From positions 62,001 to 126,000 of the forward strand of contig NZ_WXEX01000001.1 in the NCBI RefSeq assembly GCF_009877435.1: 64,000 bases of DNA, given 5' to 3'. The stretch's first letter is position 1; the number at the start of each line of letters is the position of its first letter. This DNA comes from Heliomicrobium gestii (GTDB taxonomy: Bacteria > Bacillota > Desulfitobacteriia > Heliobacteriales > Heliobacteriaceae). Shown one piece after another: positions 18,531 to 27,910 of this stretch. The position numbers and the translations under genes were made by a program. The notes beneath the pieces were generated by a model, which did no database searches, was not told where the DNA came from, and was given only the letters and a program-made list of their open reading frames with translations.

Positions 18531-19940
18531 ATGGAAAAACGGGTTATCAAGTTTACCGACACCACGCTTCGCGACAGCCACCAATCGCTGCTGGCTACCC
18601 GGATGAAAATCGAAGACATGCTTCCGATTCTCGAAAAAATCGACGCGATCGGATACCATTCCATCGAATGCTGGGGTGGCGCCACCTTCGATACGACCAT
18701 GCGCTTCCTGAATGAAGACCCCTGGGAACGCCTTTGGACCATCAAGAAACACTGCAAGACCCCTACACAGATGTTGCTGCGGGGCCAGAACTGCGTCGGT
18801 TACAAGCACTATGCCGACGACGTGTTGGAAGCCTTCATTAAATACGCCTGTGAAGGCGGCATGGACATCTTCCGGATTTTTGACGCCTTGAACGACGTAC
18901 GGAACATGGAAAAGGCGATGGAGTACACCAAGAAGTATGGCGGGCACGTGCAAGGCGTGCTCTGCTATACCATCAGTGAATTCCACACCACCAAGTACTA
19001 CGTCGATATGGCGAAGAAACTGGCCGAGCGCGGCGCAGACTCGATCTGTGTCAAGGATATGGCCGGCATCCTCACCCCTGGCGCCGCTTACGAGATCGTC
19101 AAAGAGGTCAAAGCCGCCGTCGGTCTGCCGGTCCAGTTGCACACCCACTATACTTCCGGCATGGGTGGCATGATGTACCTGAAAGCGATCGAAGCCGGAT
19201 GCGATGTCATCGACACGGCGATCTCCTCGTTGGCCCTGTCCACCTCTCAGCCTGCCTGCGAAACGATGGTGGCCACCCTGGAGAGCCTTGGTTACGAGAC
19301 CAATCTGGATCTGCTGAAGCTGAAAGAGATTGCCGACTACTTCAAGGATGTGCGCAAGAAGTATCGCCAGTTCGACCTCACCGACGGCACGCCTGACACG
19401 AACGTGCTCGTCTATCAGGTACCAGGTGGCATGATCTCCAACTTCCTCTCCCAGCTCGCCCAGCAGAACGCGTTGCACAAGCTGCCCGATGTGCTGGCGG
19501 AAGTGCCCCGCGTCCGGGAAGACTTCGGTTACCCGCCGCTCGTCACCCCTTCCAGCCAGATCGTCGGCGCTCAGGCGGCCCTCAACGTCCTGCTCGGTGA
19601 GCGGTACAAGATGGCGACCAACGAAGTCAAGCAGTACATGCGCGGCTTCTACGGCCAGCCTCCTGCGCCGGTCAATGAAGAAGTGCGCAAGAAGATCGTC
19701 GGCAATGACGAAGTCATCCATTGCCGCCCGGCCGACCTCATCCCCCCCGGGATGGAAGAAGCCAAGAAAGGCGTCGCCTCGGTCATGCAGAAGGAGCAGG
19801 ATGTCGTCACCTACGCCATCTTCCCGAACGTGGCCCTGCCATTCCTGGAAGAGCGCTTGGCCCAGCAAACCAAAGTGGACTTCAAGCTCGCCAAGGAAGG
19901 CGCCAATGACGAAGGCAAGGTTGTCACCTACCCTGCCTAA
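18531..19940 (+). CDS. Pyruvate/oxaloacetate carboxyltransferase (transcarboxylase 5S / OadA-like) subunit
   Basis: 469 residues from ATG 18531, which has GGAAGGAG at proper spacing; the in-frame ATG at 18456 lies inside the preceding gene. TTLRDSHQSL (Asp metal ligand), the VKDMAG lysine that is carbamylated in this family, and LHTHYTSGMGG (His metal ligands) mark the HMGL-like TIM barrel. The C-terminal conserved carboxylase domain (PLVTPSSQIVGAQA) is present, but no biotinyl domain is fused, as expected for a 5S subunit. It transfers CO2 between carboxybiotin and pyruvate/oxaloacetate. Last gene before a strong terminator, which closes the propionate block. Confidence 0.94.
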   Translation: MEKRVIKFTDTTLRDSHQSLLATRMKIEDMLPILEKIDAIGYHSIECWGGATFDTTMRFLNEDPWERLWTIKKHCKTPTQMLLRGQNCVGYKHYADDVLEAFIKYACEGGMDIFRIFDALNDVRNMEKAMEYTKKYGGHVQGVLCYTISEFHTTKYYVDMAKKLAERGADSICVKDMAGILTPGAAYEIVKEVKAAVGLPVQLHTHYTSGMGGMMYLKAIEAGCDVIDTAISSLALSTSQPACETMVATLESLGYETNLDLLKLKEIADYFKDVRKKYRQFDLTDGTPDTNVLVYQVPGGMISNFLSQLAQQNALHKLPDVLAEVPRVREDFGYPPLVTPSSQIVGAQAALNVLLGERYKMATNEVKQYMRGFYGQPPAPVNEEVRKKIVGNDEVIHCRPADLIPPGMEEAKKGVASVMQKEQDVVTYAIFPNVALPFLEERLAQQTKVDFKLAKEGANDEGKVVTYPA

Positions 19941-19986
19941 GTAAGCGCTAGAAAAAACTTTTGCTAACGCAAAAGGCAAACAGATG

Positions 19987-20019
19987 AAAAGCCGCCGGTG
20001 ATGTGCCGGCGGCTTTTTC
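19987..20019 (+). terminator. Rho-independent terminator of the propionate/transcarboxylase operon
   Basis: Perfect 8-bp stem GCCGCCGG / CCGGCGGC followed by TTTTT, 46 bp after the 5S-like stop codon. AAAA on the left may allow weak function in the other direction for the converging DUF4405 gene. Confidence 0.9.
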
Positions 20020-20075
20020 TGTGCCCATGCGCAGGAAACCATTGAACGAACAAATCCTGCTTACGGAGGAGATTG

Positions 20076-20426
20076 CTATACTCCGTCTTGCCGTTTGTTT
20101 TTGAATCCCAACTCGGCAACCAGGGTCTTGGCGTTCAAGGCAAAGTGGATCAAAGCAAGCGGGATCAGCGCTAACCCTGCAGCTTCATGAATCCCCTTCA
20201 CTGGAAGCCCCTTTCGCGCAGCATCAGGCGGGAGCCGGTTTGCTTCGCCGGTTTCACGAGTTGCCGCGCTATCGATGGAGGGACGACGGGAAGGATCACG
20301 ATGTTCATCATGATCGCCCATTAAACTGATGCCTGTGCCGGCGAGGGTGATGGCCGCTACGGTAAGTATCACAGAAACAATACCTTTGATTCTCGCCTTT
20401 AAGGGGACTGAACGGGTCTCTGACAA
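20076..20426 (-). CDS. DUF4405-type small membrane protein
   Basis: 116 residues from TTG at 20424-20426, chosen because AAGGAG sits 9 bp before it; a TTG 18 bp further upstream overlaps that site. Two hydrophobic helices: the first ~residues 12-32, the second beginning at GIHEAAGLALIPLALIHFALN. The GIHE and IHFALN histidines are the pattern of DUF4405, which resembles half of a four-helix cytochrome b-like bundle; heme ligation is possible but unproven. The loop between helices (residues ~35-75) is hydrophilic and rich in Asp, His and Arg. It stands alone, converging on the transcarboxylase operon. Confidence 0.7.
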   Translation of the reverse strand: MSETRSVPLKARIKGIVSVILTVAAITLAGTGISLMGDHDEHRDPSRRPSIDSAATRETGEANRLPPDAARKGLPVKGIHEAAGLALIPLALIHFALNAKTLVAELGFKNKRQDGV

Positions 20427-20537
20427 GATGATCCACTCCTTCAAGATTCATTCAGGAAGGAGTTTAACCGATGAATCTTAAAACGGAGTGAAAATCTTTG
20501 TGTAGGCTTTGTGAACTTTGGTTTGTGGGTTTCCTTC

Positions 20538-20855
20538 TTATCCTTTGATGTAAGAGCAGCAGTAATCGGACACTTCTGTGGCAGAGACTTTGAACCTGGA
20601 GTTGGCGGGAACCTCAAAGCTTTGCCCGGCTTCGAAGACAAGCCAATCTTCCTGGTCGGGGAGGAGCGCCGCCAGTTTGCCGCCCAGGACCTCCATGATC
20701 TCTTTATCTGCCGTTCCGAATTCATATTCTCCCGGCATGATGATGCCGAGAGTTTTCCGTTCTCCATCGGGGAAAATGATCGTCCGGCTGCTCACTTTTC
20801 CGTTGAAGTAGATATTTGCTTTTTTTACGACTGTGACACTGATAAACTTATCCAT
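20538..20855 (-). CDS. ppnP: Pyrimidine/purine nucleoside phosphorylase
   Basis: 105 residues, a full-length single cupin of the PpnP (YaiE, formerly DUF1255) family. Seen are [14 protein letters not shown] near the N-terminus, [13 protein letters not shown], and a C-terminal cupin strand with [12 protein letters not shown], all family-typical. Members phosphorolyse several nucleosides for salvage. ATG is preceded by GGGAGGG. No salvage genes adjoin it. The extreme C-terminus has an unusual DYCCSYIKG with two cysteines. Confidence 0.9.
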   Translation of the reverse strand: MDKFISVTVVKKANIYFNGKVSSRTIIFPDGERKTLGIIMPGEYEFGTADKEIMEVLGGKLAALLPDQEDWLVFEAGQSFEVPANSRFKVSATEVSDYCCSYIKG

Positions 20856-21124
20856 GTGTTACCCTCCCGTTTATTTCATCGCCTATACACTACTACATGC
20901 AAACCAAGGAATCAACCAGTATCGGGAAGGTATTACGCTGGTCCAGGATGCGCTGCGACAAATACGAGCGAACCGGGAAGCCTATGCGGGGGCGATAATT
21001 CAGATAAGCTGAAATTAGGAATAGGGTCCTACGAATGACAGGAGCATATCTCTGCTCACATATGGTAATATTAGCTTGGGAAGACACAATTTAAAGACAC
21101 TTGATCTGATGAGGAGGAACTTAT

Positions 21125-21304
21125 ATGGATGCAGGTAAACTTGTCTGTGGGTGCAAAAAGGTTACGTACGGTGATTTGCAAGAAGCGGTCGCCAAAGGCG
21201 CCAAATCCTTTGAGGAAGTACAGTCTGCCACAAAGGTCAGCACAGGTTGCAAAAAGTGCACCGATCACGTGAAATCGATGGTGAGCGAACTGTTGCCCCG
21301 ATAA
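21125..21304 (+). CDS. BFD-like [2Fe-2S] protein
   Basis: 59 residues, ATG 21125 with GAGGAGGAAC seven bases upstream. The sequence has CGC near the N-terminus and GCKKC at residues 41-45, the CxC...CxxC pattern of bacterioferritin-associated ferredoxin/NifU-central-domain folds, plus the expected short helices (VTYGDLQEAV, SFEEVQSATKV). Such domains hold one [2Fe-2S] cluster and pass electrons, for example to release iron from bacterioferritin, or act inside larger oxidoreductases. No ferritin gene adjoins. A terminator follows directly, so this is a stand-alone transcript. Confidence 0.85.
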   Translation: MDAGKLVCGCKKVTYGDLQEAVAKGAKSFEEVQSATKVSTGCKKCTDHVKSMVSELLPR

Positions 21305-21315
21305 TCGGAGATTAG

Positions 21316-21389
21316 AAAAATGCCTGCATTACGCCGTTCCTACCGTTTTTTCTCGGTATGAAGCGGCGTGAGCAGGCATTAATTTTTTG
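21316..21389. terminator. Bidirectional terminator between BFD-like gene and chemoreceptor
   Basis: Long stem AATGCCTGC... / ...GCAGGCATT, with TTACGCCG / CGGCGTGA inside, flanked by AAAAA on the left and TTTTTT on the right, so it can stop transcripts from both strands. Confidence 0.9.
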
Positions 21390-21402
21390 TATATATCACT
21401 TG

Positions 21403-23172
21403 TTAAATCTTGAACCTGCCAACCAATCCATTGATTTGTTCAGCCGTTTTTGCTTGTGTCATCATGGCGGCGCTGATTTCGGCCATCGACACATTCAGTC
21501 CCTCGGTACGTTTTGCAATATCAGCCGTTTCCGAAGATATTTTGAAAATTAAATCGGCGACTGCAGCGATCGCTTTGGTTACCTCTGATACGGATGAGAG
21601 TGTGTGTTTGCTCATGCTTTGGGTGCTATCGAACAAAGAAGAGAACGTGTCCGCATCAGATAAATACTGATTTCCAACGGTTTCGAAGCGGGAATAGTCT
21701 TTTTTGACGGTTGTATCAATAAAGTGAAGCAACGCATTGGTTTTTTCAACAAGCACATCGATGGCTTGCCGGACTTGATTCGTCACGCTTTGGATGCCTT
21801 CCACCGTTTTCGATGATTCTTCCGCTAATTTTCTTACTTCGTCGGCCACAACCGCAAACCCTCGGCCCTGCTCGCCGGCACGTGCGGCCTCAATGGCTGC
21901 GTTTAATGCGAGCAGGTTGGTCTGTGAAGCGATGCCGGAGATTGAATCAGCAAGTTTCGAGATTTGTTCCACTACTTTTGCATCATCGATCGCGGACAGA
22001 ACAGAATGGTGAATCTCTTCATAGATTTGACTGGCGTATCGACTAGAATGTGTCACATCGTCTTTCAGACCGATTGCCCGTGATTCGACCTTTTGCGTCT
22101 GTTCTTGGCCATCTCCCACACGTTGGGTAAGCATTTGCAAACCTGCATGCATCTCCTGGCTGGATGCCGTTATTTCCTCTACCGATGCGGAAACTGACTC
22201 GGTGCCGGCAGATATTTCGTTGGTCGATGTAAAGACACTGTCCATACTGTAAGATACGGATTGGGTAGTCGCTGCCAATTGCTCGCTGGACGCGGCTAAT
22301 CCTTGAGCCGTTTCCAGCATCTCTGCGAGCATATTGCGAATATTCGCTTGAAACTGATCCAGCGATAGGGCGATCTGGCCCAGTTCATCCTGTTGTGTTT
22401 TTAATGAAGAAGATAAGGAAACGGAAAAATCACCTTTCGACATGCGGTCTGTTACACCGTTAATCTCTTGAATCGTTTGGTTCATGCGACGATATACAAG
22501 GAAGCTTAACAAGACTGCCAGAGCAATAAATAGAACAGAGGTAACAACGATCGTGATGGTCGAGCGTAAGATGTTGTCCCGCCGTTCGTTTGCGATGAGC
22601 TTCCCAAACTGGTCGAGGATTTCCCCCAGTTCATTGATAGAGCCGCGTGATTTTTCAAATAATTTATCTGATTTGGCTAGTTCTCCCATCAATGCGTCCC
22701 GGCTGACAGATGGATCTTTACTTTGTTCAATCAGCGAATCAGCAGCTTTTTGCCATGCTGCAAAAGAAATGCGATATTCATCAAAGTTATCAAAGGCGTT
22801 CTTGCCTGAAAGGCTATGTTTGACTTGTAAAAAATAATTTTCGTTTGCTTTTACTAAAACACGCGTCTTTTCGACGCGTTCCGTTGCTTGTTGGATATTG
22901 TCCTTATAGTCTTTTAGGAGCTTTTCTCTATCAGTGTTTTGGACACTCCCTTGAATCAGATCATGTTGAGCGACTAGCGCCTGGTACATATCCCTATCCG
23001 CATTCAGAACATAGCTCAATCCGACGTAACCTGTGTCGAACAAAGATGAGATGAGTCCTTCCGTGTTTTCATACTGGGTCTTTGCGGCGATGGATACACT
23101 GATGATCAAGCCGAGTACAGGGATGCCGAGAAGTAAAAACAGTTTCTTAGAAAAGCTCAGGTTTTGTAGCAT
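21403..23172 (-). CDS. Methyl-accepting chemotaxis protein
   Basis: 589 residues. TM1 is at residues ~10-30, an extracytoplasmic mainly helical ligand domain of about 170 residues (four-helix-bundle type) follows, TM2 is at ~204-226 and a HAMP domain comes next. A long signalling coiled coil has the conserved hairpin tip [20 protein letters not shown], then [18 protein letters not shown]. It relays an external stimulus to CheA/CheW, none of which lie in the window. The ligand is unknown. It has a ribosome site (GAGGTGAAGTC before ATG) and its own terminator. Base composition here is slightly A+T-richer than in the metabolic block. Confidence 0.94.
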   Translation of the reverse strand: MLQNLSFSKKLFLLLGIPVLGLIISVSIAAKTQYENTEGLISSLFDTGYVGLSYVLNADRDMYQALVAQHDLIQGSVQNTDREKLLKDYKDNIQQATERVEKTRVLVKANENYFLQVKHSLSGKNAFDNFDEYRISFAAWQKAADSLIEQSKDPSVSRDALMGELAKSDKLFEKSRGSINELGEILDQFGKLIANERRDNILRSTITIVVTSVLFIALAVLLSFLVYRRMNQTIQEINGVTDRMSKGDFSVSLSSSLKTQQDELGQIALSLDQFQANIRNMLAEMLETAQGLAASSEQLAATTQSVSYSMDSVFTSTNEISAGTESVSASVEEITASSQEMHAGLQMLTQRVGDGQEQTQKVESRAIGLKDDVTHSSRYASQIYEEIHHSVLSAIDDAKVVEQISKLADSISGIASQTNLLALNAAIEAARAGEQGRGFAVVADEVRKLAEESSKTVEGIQSVTNQVRQAIDVLVEKTNALLHFIDTTVKKDYSRFETVGNQYLSDADTFSSLFDSTQSMSKHTLSSVSEVTKAIAAVADLIFKISSETADIAKRTEGLNVSMAEISAAMMTQAKTAEQINGLVGRFKI

Positions 23173-23664
23173 GACTTCACCTCAAATAAATCGATTAATG
23201 CGATAGTGCCCACATTCTCATGGTTTATTCTCGTCTAACCCACGACAATCCTGCTTTTGGATGTTTGAATTGCTAAAATATATATTCCAATTCATAAATA
23301 CATTTCGAATTTTAAAAAATTCTTCCATTCCTATGGATGGTTGGTTGCCGGGAGTGTGAATGGATTCTGCGGGATGGGACATTGACAGGAAGCATTGTTG
23401 GGGGTATTGTAATACGATTAGACTGGGCGATAATTTCCCGAAACGCAAAAGTGCTGAGGTCACTGCGGGGTAACACTTGCGAACCAGGCAGTTGAATTCC
23501 AGTCAAGAGAGACGAGGGATATGGAACTGCCGCGCCGTATTGGGTGGAGGCTCAGGAAAGCAGTGTATTTGGAAGGGGGGGAGTGCGATTAACAAATCAA
23601 ATTAAAAAATAACATGCCACCCATACTTGAGATTGCGGTAATTAAAACAAACAAGGAGACGATG
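23173..23664. other. Intergenic region between divergent chemoreceptor and MFS genes
   Basis: About 490 bp holding the promoters of both divergent genes. The part next to the chemoreceptor is A+T-rich. I see no gene, riboswitch or repeat that I can support. Confidence 0.4.
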
Positions 23665-24858
23665 ATGCCAGAAAAAGCAGTTCGATCGGTTTGGCTGTTA
23701 ATGATCTGTTCGGCGACCATTTTGGCAATCACGATGGGCGCAAGGCAGTCTGTCGGGCTTTTTGTTTCACCCCTCCATAGCGCCACTGGATTGGGTATCG
23801 TCTCCATCAGTTTTGCTCTTGCTGTGGGGCAGTTCTTTTGGGGGTTGGCGCAACCCATTTTTGGCGCGATTGCTGACAAGAGGGGTTCCTACGGCGTTCT
23901 CATTATCGGGGCCTTTCTCCTGTCAGGGGGATTCCTTTTGACGCCTTTTGTGCAATCGGAATGGTCGCTCCTACTGACCATGGGCATATTGACGGCAGCA
24001 GGCGCAGGTGCAGGTAGTTTCTCGATTTTGATCGGCGCCACCGCCCAGCAGTTGCCGCCGGAGCGTCGTTCCTTTGCAGGCGGCTTTATCAATGCGGGCG
24101 GTTCCTTCGGGCAGTTTCTCTTCGCGCCGCTTTTGCAAGCCATCATCAGTGGATTCGGCTGGGTCGCGGCCATGTTCACCATGGCGGCTGCAACACTGCT
24201 GACCATTCCCCTAGCGTCGCTGCTGCGCGGCGCTCCGCCAGCCGGAAGCGCCGACAAGGCTGGGCGAGATGCAGGAGGGCTGGCGCGGCAGATCCGTCAA
24301 GCCATGGCGAACCCGAGCTACATATGTTTGCACGCGGGATTTTTTACATGTGGCTTTCATATCGCCTTTCTGGTCACCCATCTGCCGGGAGAAGTGGCGC
24401 TGTCGGGGCACTCTGCCAGCGTGTCTGCCGCCTCCTTATCGATCATCGGTTTATTCAACATCGCAGGCAGCCTATTTGCCGGAATGCTCGGCGCGCGTTA
24501 CCGGATGAAATACATCCTCGCGGCCATGTATGGCAGCCGTGCCGTGATGATCGGGCTGTATCTGCTGGCGCCCAAAACACCGTTGACCTTTTATATCTTT
24601 GCCGCCTCTCTGGGGTTTACGTGGCTGGCCACCGTGCCGCCAACGGCGGGGCTGGTAGGGAAACTCTTTGGCACAAAATACTTGGCGACACTCTTTGGGT
24701 TGACTTTGCTCACCCACCAGATCGGGGGTTTTTTAGGCGCATGGCTTGGCGGCCTGGCCATCAACCATGATGGAAACTACCTCTGGATGTGGTACGCCGA
24801 TATCCTGTTGGCCTCGGCGGCTGCGCTGGTTAATCTTCCGATAGGCGAGGAAAAATGA
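23665..24858 (+). CDS. Major facilitator superfamily transporter
   Basis: 397 residues with 12 hydrophobic segments in two halves of six. The N-terminal MGARQSVGLFVSPL and the loop 2-3 signature GAIADKRGSYGVL are MFS-typical, and the overall pattern resembles monocarboxylate/oxalate-formate-type carriers. ATG 23665 is chosen over ATG 23662 because AAGGAG is six bases away; the frame extends upstream to 23614 without another ribosome site. Substrate unknown. The gene is 33 bp upstream of a rubrerythrin-like gene and may be cotranscribed with it. Confidence 0.88.
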   Translation: MPEKAVRSVWLLMICSATILAITMGARQSVGLFVSPLHSATGLGIVSISFALAVGQFFWGLAQPIFGAIADKRGSYGVLIIGAFLLSGGFLLTPFVQSEWSLLLTMGILTAAGAGAGSFSILIGATAQQLPPERRSFAGGFINAGGSFGQFLFAPLLQAIISGFGWVAAMFTMAAATLLTIPLASLLRGAPPAGSADKAGRDAGGLARQIRQAMANPSYICLHAGFFTCGFHIAFLVTHLPGEVALSGHSASVSAASLSIIGLFNIAGSLFAGMLGARYRMKYILAAMYGSRAVMIGLYLLAPKTPLTFYIFAASLGFTWLATVPPTAGLVGKLFGTKYLATLFGLTLLTHQIGGFLGAWLGGLAINHDGNYLWMWYADILLASAAALVNLPIGEEK

Positions 24859-24891
24859 AAGCAGAACCTACATTAATGGGGGTAAGGTAAA

Positions 24892-25293
24892 ATGAGCATT
24901 TTTGGGTTGACAAAGGGCACTGATTTTGAAAATGAGATTGAGAAAAATCAAAACGGGGAGACACAGGGAGCGGTCATGTATGCTGCCGCCGCTTATATTG
25001 CAGGGGAAAAGGGATTGCATGAGGCGGCCGAGTTGTTATTGAAAATCGCAGTCGATGAGCTGAGACACGCCGGTTTATATGCTGTGTTGAACGGAAAAGT
25101 CAATATGGATATCTTCGAAACGATGGGGAAAATTCAACCCATTGAGGTGGCAGCTGAATCAAGGCTGAAGGAATTTGCTCAAAAACTCGGGGTGATCGGC
25201 GCTGAAGTGACAAGCGCCGTGGAAGCGGTTGCAAAAGATGAAGCTGTACATGGAGAGAGATTACGGTACCTGTTGGAGAAGTATCAAAAATAA
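24892..25293 (+). CDS. Rubrerythrin-like (ferritin-fold) diiron protein without rubredoxin domain
   Basis: 133 residues forming a four-helix bundle. Putative diiron ligands are the glutamate in NQNGETQGA, VDELRHAGLY (ExxH), a Glu in AEVTSAVEAVAKDE, and KDEAVHGERL (ExxxH/ExxH type). No C-terminal CxxC rubredoxin domain is present, so it belongs to the short rubrerythrin/erythrin class. Such proteins reduce peroxide or store iron in anaerobes. GGGGGTAAGG precedes the ATG. A good terminator follows. Confidence 0.85.
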   Translation: MSIFGLTKGTDFENEIEKNQNGETQGAVMYAAAAYIAGEKGLHEAAELLLKIAVDELRHAGLYAVLNGKVNMDIFETMGKIQPIEVAAESRLKEFAQKLGVIGAEVTSAVEAVAKDEAVHGERLRYLLEKYQK

Positions 25294-25306
25294 GCGCTAA
25301 CTGAAC

Positions 25307-25338
25307 GACCTCGCCTATACCGGCGAGGTCGCTTTTTT
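25307..25338 (+). terminator. Rho-independent terminator after rubrerythrin-like gene
   Basis: Perfect stem GACCTCGCC / GGCGAGGTC, then GCTTTTTT. Confidence 0.92.
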
Positions 25339-25393
25339 GAAACAGTCGCGTACTTTGCGATGGCGATTTTTCCAGTCCCAGTTTTGCTACGGT

Positions 25394-26056
25394 TTATTGT
25401 GCAGTCGTATTATTTTGCTGGGCGAATCGGTTTCCCAGATCGAAGGCTTTTTTGCAGTCCTCCGGGAACACCTCTGCCCGTCTCTTTGCTTTTGCCTCGG
25501 CGTTAAAACCGGATGCTTCATATCGGGAGTAGTCTTCAAACTGGTAGGTATCTGTCACGAACAACGACTCACAGGAACCGAAGGTCCGCGTCAACACCAT
25601 TTCGAAGCCTTTCAAGTTCTGTTCGTACCCGATTTGTTTCATCAGGACCTCAGGAACGTTCATCGTATAGATCATGGCCGTGGGGATTTTCTTTTCGGTA
25701 AGAACGGAATAGTTCCCGTCATAGACGAGGTGCTGAAATAACAGCCGCTCCAGGAAAGAGCGGGCCTCACCGGTGATATTTCCAAAATAGATAGGCGAAC
25801 CGATGATCAACGCGTCGGCCCCATCAGTTTTCCCCAGGATGGGTTTTAGATCATCGTTGACAGCGCACTGACCGTAGCTTTTGCCGCCTTTTAATTTACA
25901 AGCGAAGCAGCTTATGCAACCCTTATAGCTATAGTCATACAGATGGATCAACTCGGTTTCTGCGCCCTGGGCTGCCGCGCCTTCCAGGGCATTTTGCAGA
26001 AGCATCGCCGTATTCCAGTTTTTCCGCGGACTGCCGTTGATCGCGATCACTTTCAT
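25394..26056 (-). CDS. Flavodoxin-fold NAD(P)H-dependent FMN reductase / iron-sulfur-flavoprotein-like
   Basis: 220 residues. The FMN phosphate loop is INGSPRKNWNT at residues ~6-16, and the flavin ring loop GSPIYFGNITGEAR is at ~96-109. Between them CISCFACK...QC supplies four cysteines; iron-sulfur flavoproteins of anaerobes have a related compact motif, though here the last spacing is longer (10 residues), so cluster binding is uncertain. It probably reduces quinones, O2/H2O2 or other acceptors. The gene is alone, converging on the rubrerythrin-like gene. GAGGAGGGTG lies upstream of the ATG. Confidence 0.85.
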   Translation of the reverse strand: MKVIAINGSPRKNWNTAMLLQNALEGAAAQGAETELIHLYDYSYKGCISCFACKLKGGKSYGQCAVNDDLKPILGKTDGADALIIGSPIYFGNITGEARSFLERLLFQHLVYDGNYSVLTEKKIPTAMIYTMNVPEVLMKQIGYEQNLKGFEMVLTRTFGSCESLFVTDTYQFEDYSRYEASGFNAEAKAKRRAEVFPEDCKKAFDLGNRFAQQNNTTAQ

Positions 26057-26226
26057 GAGACACCCTCCTCATCTGATAGCAACCTGCTCATCTCAACGGG
26101 CCGAAAGAGCTCAGTGAGACTGCGAATAAAATACCTTGCTATGAATTCGATGACTCAAATCAAGTTCCTTCGCGCACACCTTTTATTTTGTATCAAAATT
26201 TTGCTCTATGACTGTTTCCGTAAAAG

Positions 26227-27018
26227 CTATTGAATGATCCTCTCTACGGTGACGAACTCATACCCTTGGGCACGCAGTTGATCAATGATTTCCGGAAGCG
26301 CTTGAACCGAAGCGTTCAACTGTCCCGGAACGGTTGCCCGGCAGTGTTGGAGGATAATGCTTCCCGGCGAAACCTCCTTATTGACGACGCTCAGGATTTG
26401 GTTCTTGTTTTTTCCTTTTAGATCGCGGGTGTAGATGGACCATTCGACGACCTTATAGCCTAAGCTTTTTAGTTCATTGATGACGTTGCTGTCGAAAGAG
26501 CCATAGGGCGTCCGAAACAAAGTCGTTTTGAACCCCGTGATTCGGCGGATCTCATCTTCTGTCGACCGCACTTGGTCGGTGAGCTCATCGGACGATAAGC
26601 GGGTGAGCTTCCGATGGTCCCAACTGTGATTGCCGATGGCATGCCCCTCCTGGGCGATGCGTTGCAGCACCTCTGGGTATGCGTTGGCCTGCTTGCCCAC
26701 CACAAAGAATGTCGCAGGTACTCCTTTATCGTGGAGAATGCTGAGGATTTGCGGGGTGTACACACCATCCGGACCGTCGTCAAAGGTGAGGGCGACATAT
26801 TTTTTCTCGGGATCTCCTTTATAGTACAAGGTGCCCTGGTATCGCTCCTGCAGTGCTTTCGCCTGTTCGGGGTTGAGATTGTAATCCTGGAGTTCCCTCA
26901 CAGGTATCGTCGCGTCTGGCTCGGCGTCTGTCAGTCGCTTGAAAGGATTTTTTGCGCAGGCTGTCAGCATGATCGCAGAGATAAGGAAAAGCGAAATCAA
27001 GCGTGTTTTACTTATCAA
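26227..27018 (-). CDS. Polysaccharide deacetylase (NodB domain) lipoprotein
   Basis: 263 residues. A signal peptide ending LTAC (Cys ~21) predicts a lipid anchor. After ~55 residues the NodB domain starts: ALTFDDGPDG (catalytic and metal Asp), GNHSWDH (HSxxH metal site), LFRTPYGSFD, and a late ILQHC in place of the usual LxH. Likely N- or O-deacetylates peptidoglycan or another wall glycan. The spacer sequence after the lipobox (LTDAEPDATIPVRELQDYNLN) has no known domain. Monocistronic; upstream neighbours run in the same direction but after gaps of over 150 bp. Confidence 0.9.
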   Translation of the reverse strand: MISKTRLISLFLISAIMLTACAKNPFKRLTDAEPDATIPVRELQDYNLNPEQAKALQERYQGTLYYKGDPEKKYVALTFDDGPDGVYTPQILSILHDKGVPATFFVVGKQANAYPEVLQRIAQEGHAIGNHSWDHRKLTRLSSDELTDQVRSTEDEIRRITGFKTTLFRTPYGSFDSNVINELKSLGYKVVEWSIYTRDLKGKNKNQILSVVNKEVSPGSIILQHCRATVPGQLNASVQALPEIIDQLRAQGYEFVTVERIIQ

Positions 27019-27339
27019 AGTTCCAACGCCTTTATATTATGTTGAACACGACGATAGTTTTTCCAGGAAAGGCTCACAGTATGTTCTAAAAAAAGCCAAT
27101 ACGCTCAAGTTCGTTTCGATGTAGAGATGCTTTCACTCGAAGAGAAGTGACGACTTTTCTATATTGAAGGATTTCCATCAGGCGAATAGAATGCAATTAC
27201 AGGAAATAAATCCTAACGACTGAACTCTCGTGTAGGTAAAATTCACACTGTGTATTCCGCAATTAGGCAAAGTTGCAGAGGAAATAAAAAACAAAAAAGC
27301 CCACCCTATCGGGTGAGCTCTTTTTTACGAGTTAGGATT
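27019..27339. other. Spacer with terminator, no gene
   Basis: A+T-rich spacer that holds the deacetylase promoter region and the terminator at 27293-27326. No gene is supported. Confidence 0.4.
27293..27326. terminator. Bidirectional-type terminator near zinc-ribbon gene
   Basis: AAAAAAGCCCACCC / GGGTGAGCTCTTTTTT gives a nine-pair stem with one mismatch, with an A-run left and a T-run right. It lies 14 bp past the stop codon of the minus-strand zinc-ribbon gene. Confidence 0.85.
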
Positions 27340-27639
27340 CTACCAGCGATTGCGGGGTTGGGGCTGGAAGCAGTCGCGGCAGTAGACGGGCTTATCGCCA
27401 CGGGGTTGGAAGGGAACAGTGGTTTCTTTGCCGCAGGAAGAGCAGACGACGGGGAACATTTCGCGCTCTTGGCGATAGCCACCACGGTTGTTGTTTTGGG
27501 CTTTACGAGCAGCCCGGCATTGGGGGCAACGACCGGGTTCGTTGGTGAAGCCTTTTTCGGCGTAGAATTCTTGTTCGGAAGCGGTGAATTCAAACTCGCA
27601 GCCGCACTCTTTGCAGGTTAACACTTTGTCTTGAAACAT
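27340..27639 (-). CDS. Double zinc-ribbon protein
   Basis: 99 residues. Two CxxC pairs (CKEC, CPQC) form a first zinc ribbon at residues ~9-41 with the FEFTASEQEFYAEKGF segment typical of the zf-trcl-like family. A second ribbon (CSSC at ~67-70, CRDC at ~89-92) follows an Arg/Gln/Asn-rich linker. Short proteins of this layout are common in clostridia, are thought to be nucleic-acid associated, and remain uncharacterised. TGAGGAGGTTT precedes the ATG. Confidence 0.85.
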   Translation of the reverse strand: MFQDKVLTCKECGCEFEFTASEQEFYAEKGFTNEPGRCPQCRAARKAQNNNRGGYRQEREMFPVVCSSCGKETTVPFQPRGDKPVYCRDCFQPQPRNRW

Positions 27640-27910
27640 AAAAAAAACCTCCTCATATTTTGCCCTGTCTAGGGATAACCGTCAAACCTCCCTAGCCACA
27701 GGCAATCGAGAAGAGTAGCGTTTCACCATATCAGGACATGACCACAGTATACAGTAATATTCGAACATGTGCAAGGGATAATGGCAATTTTTTGTGGATT
27801 TTTTGCAAAGGATCAACGGATATAAGCCACACGATTCATAATGAAATGCGAGGAACGGGAAACCCACCGTTGACAGGTGATTTCTCCCGTTCCTCACTTC
27901 CTCTTCCGGT
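27640..27910. other. Spacer with long hairpin
   Basis: Contains GAGGAACGGGA (27850-27860) and TCCCGTTCCTC (27885-27895), an 11-bp perfect stem that could end the minus-strand transcript from the YcdB-type gene, although the U-tract is poor. The rest carries the zinc-ribbon promoter region. Confidence 0.5.

Noticed and set aside
18471-20042. 523-codon minus-strand frame opposite the 5S-like gene
   Set aside because: Shadow; crosses the terminator and has no homology.
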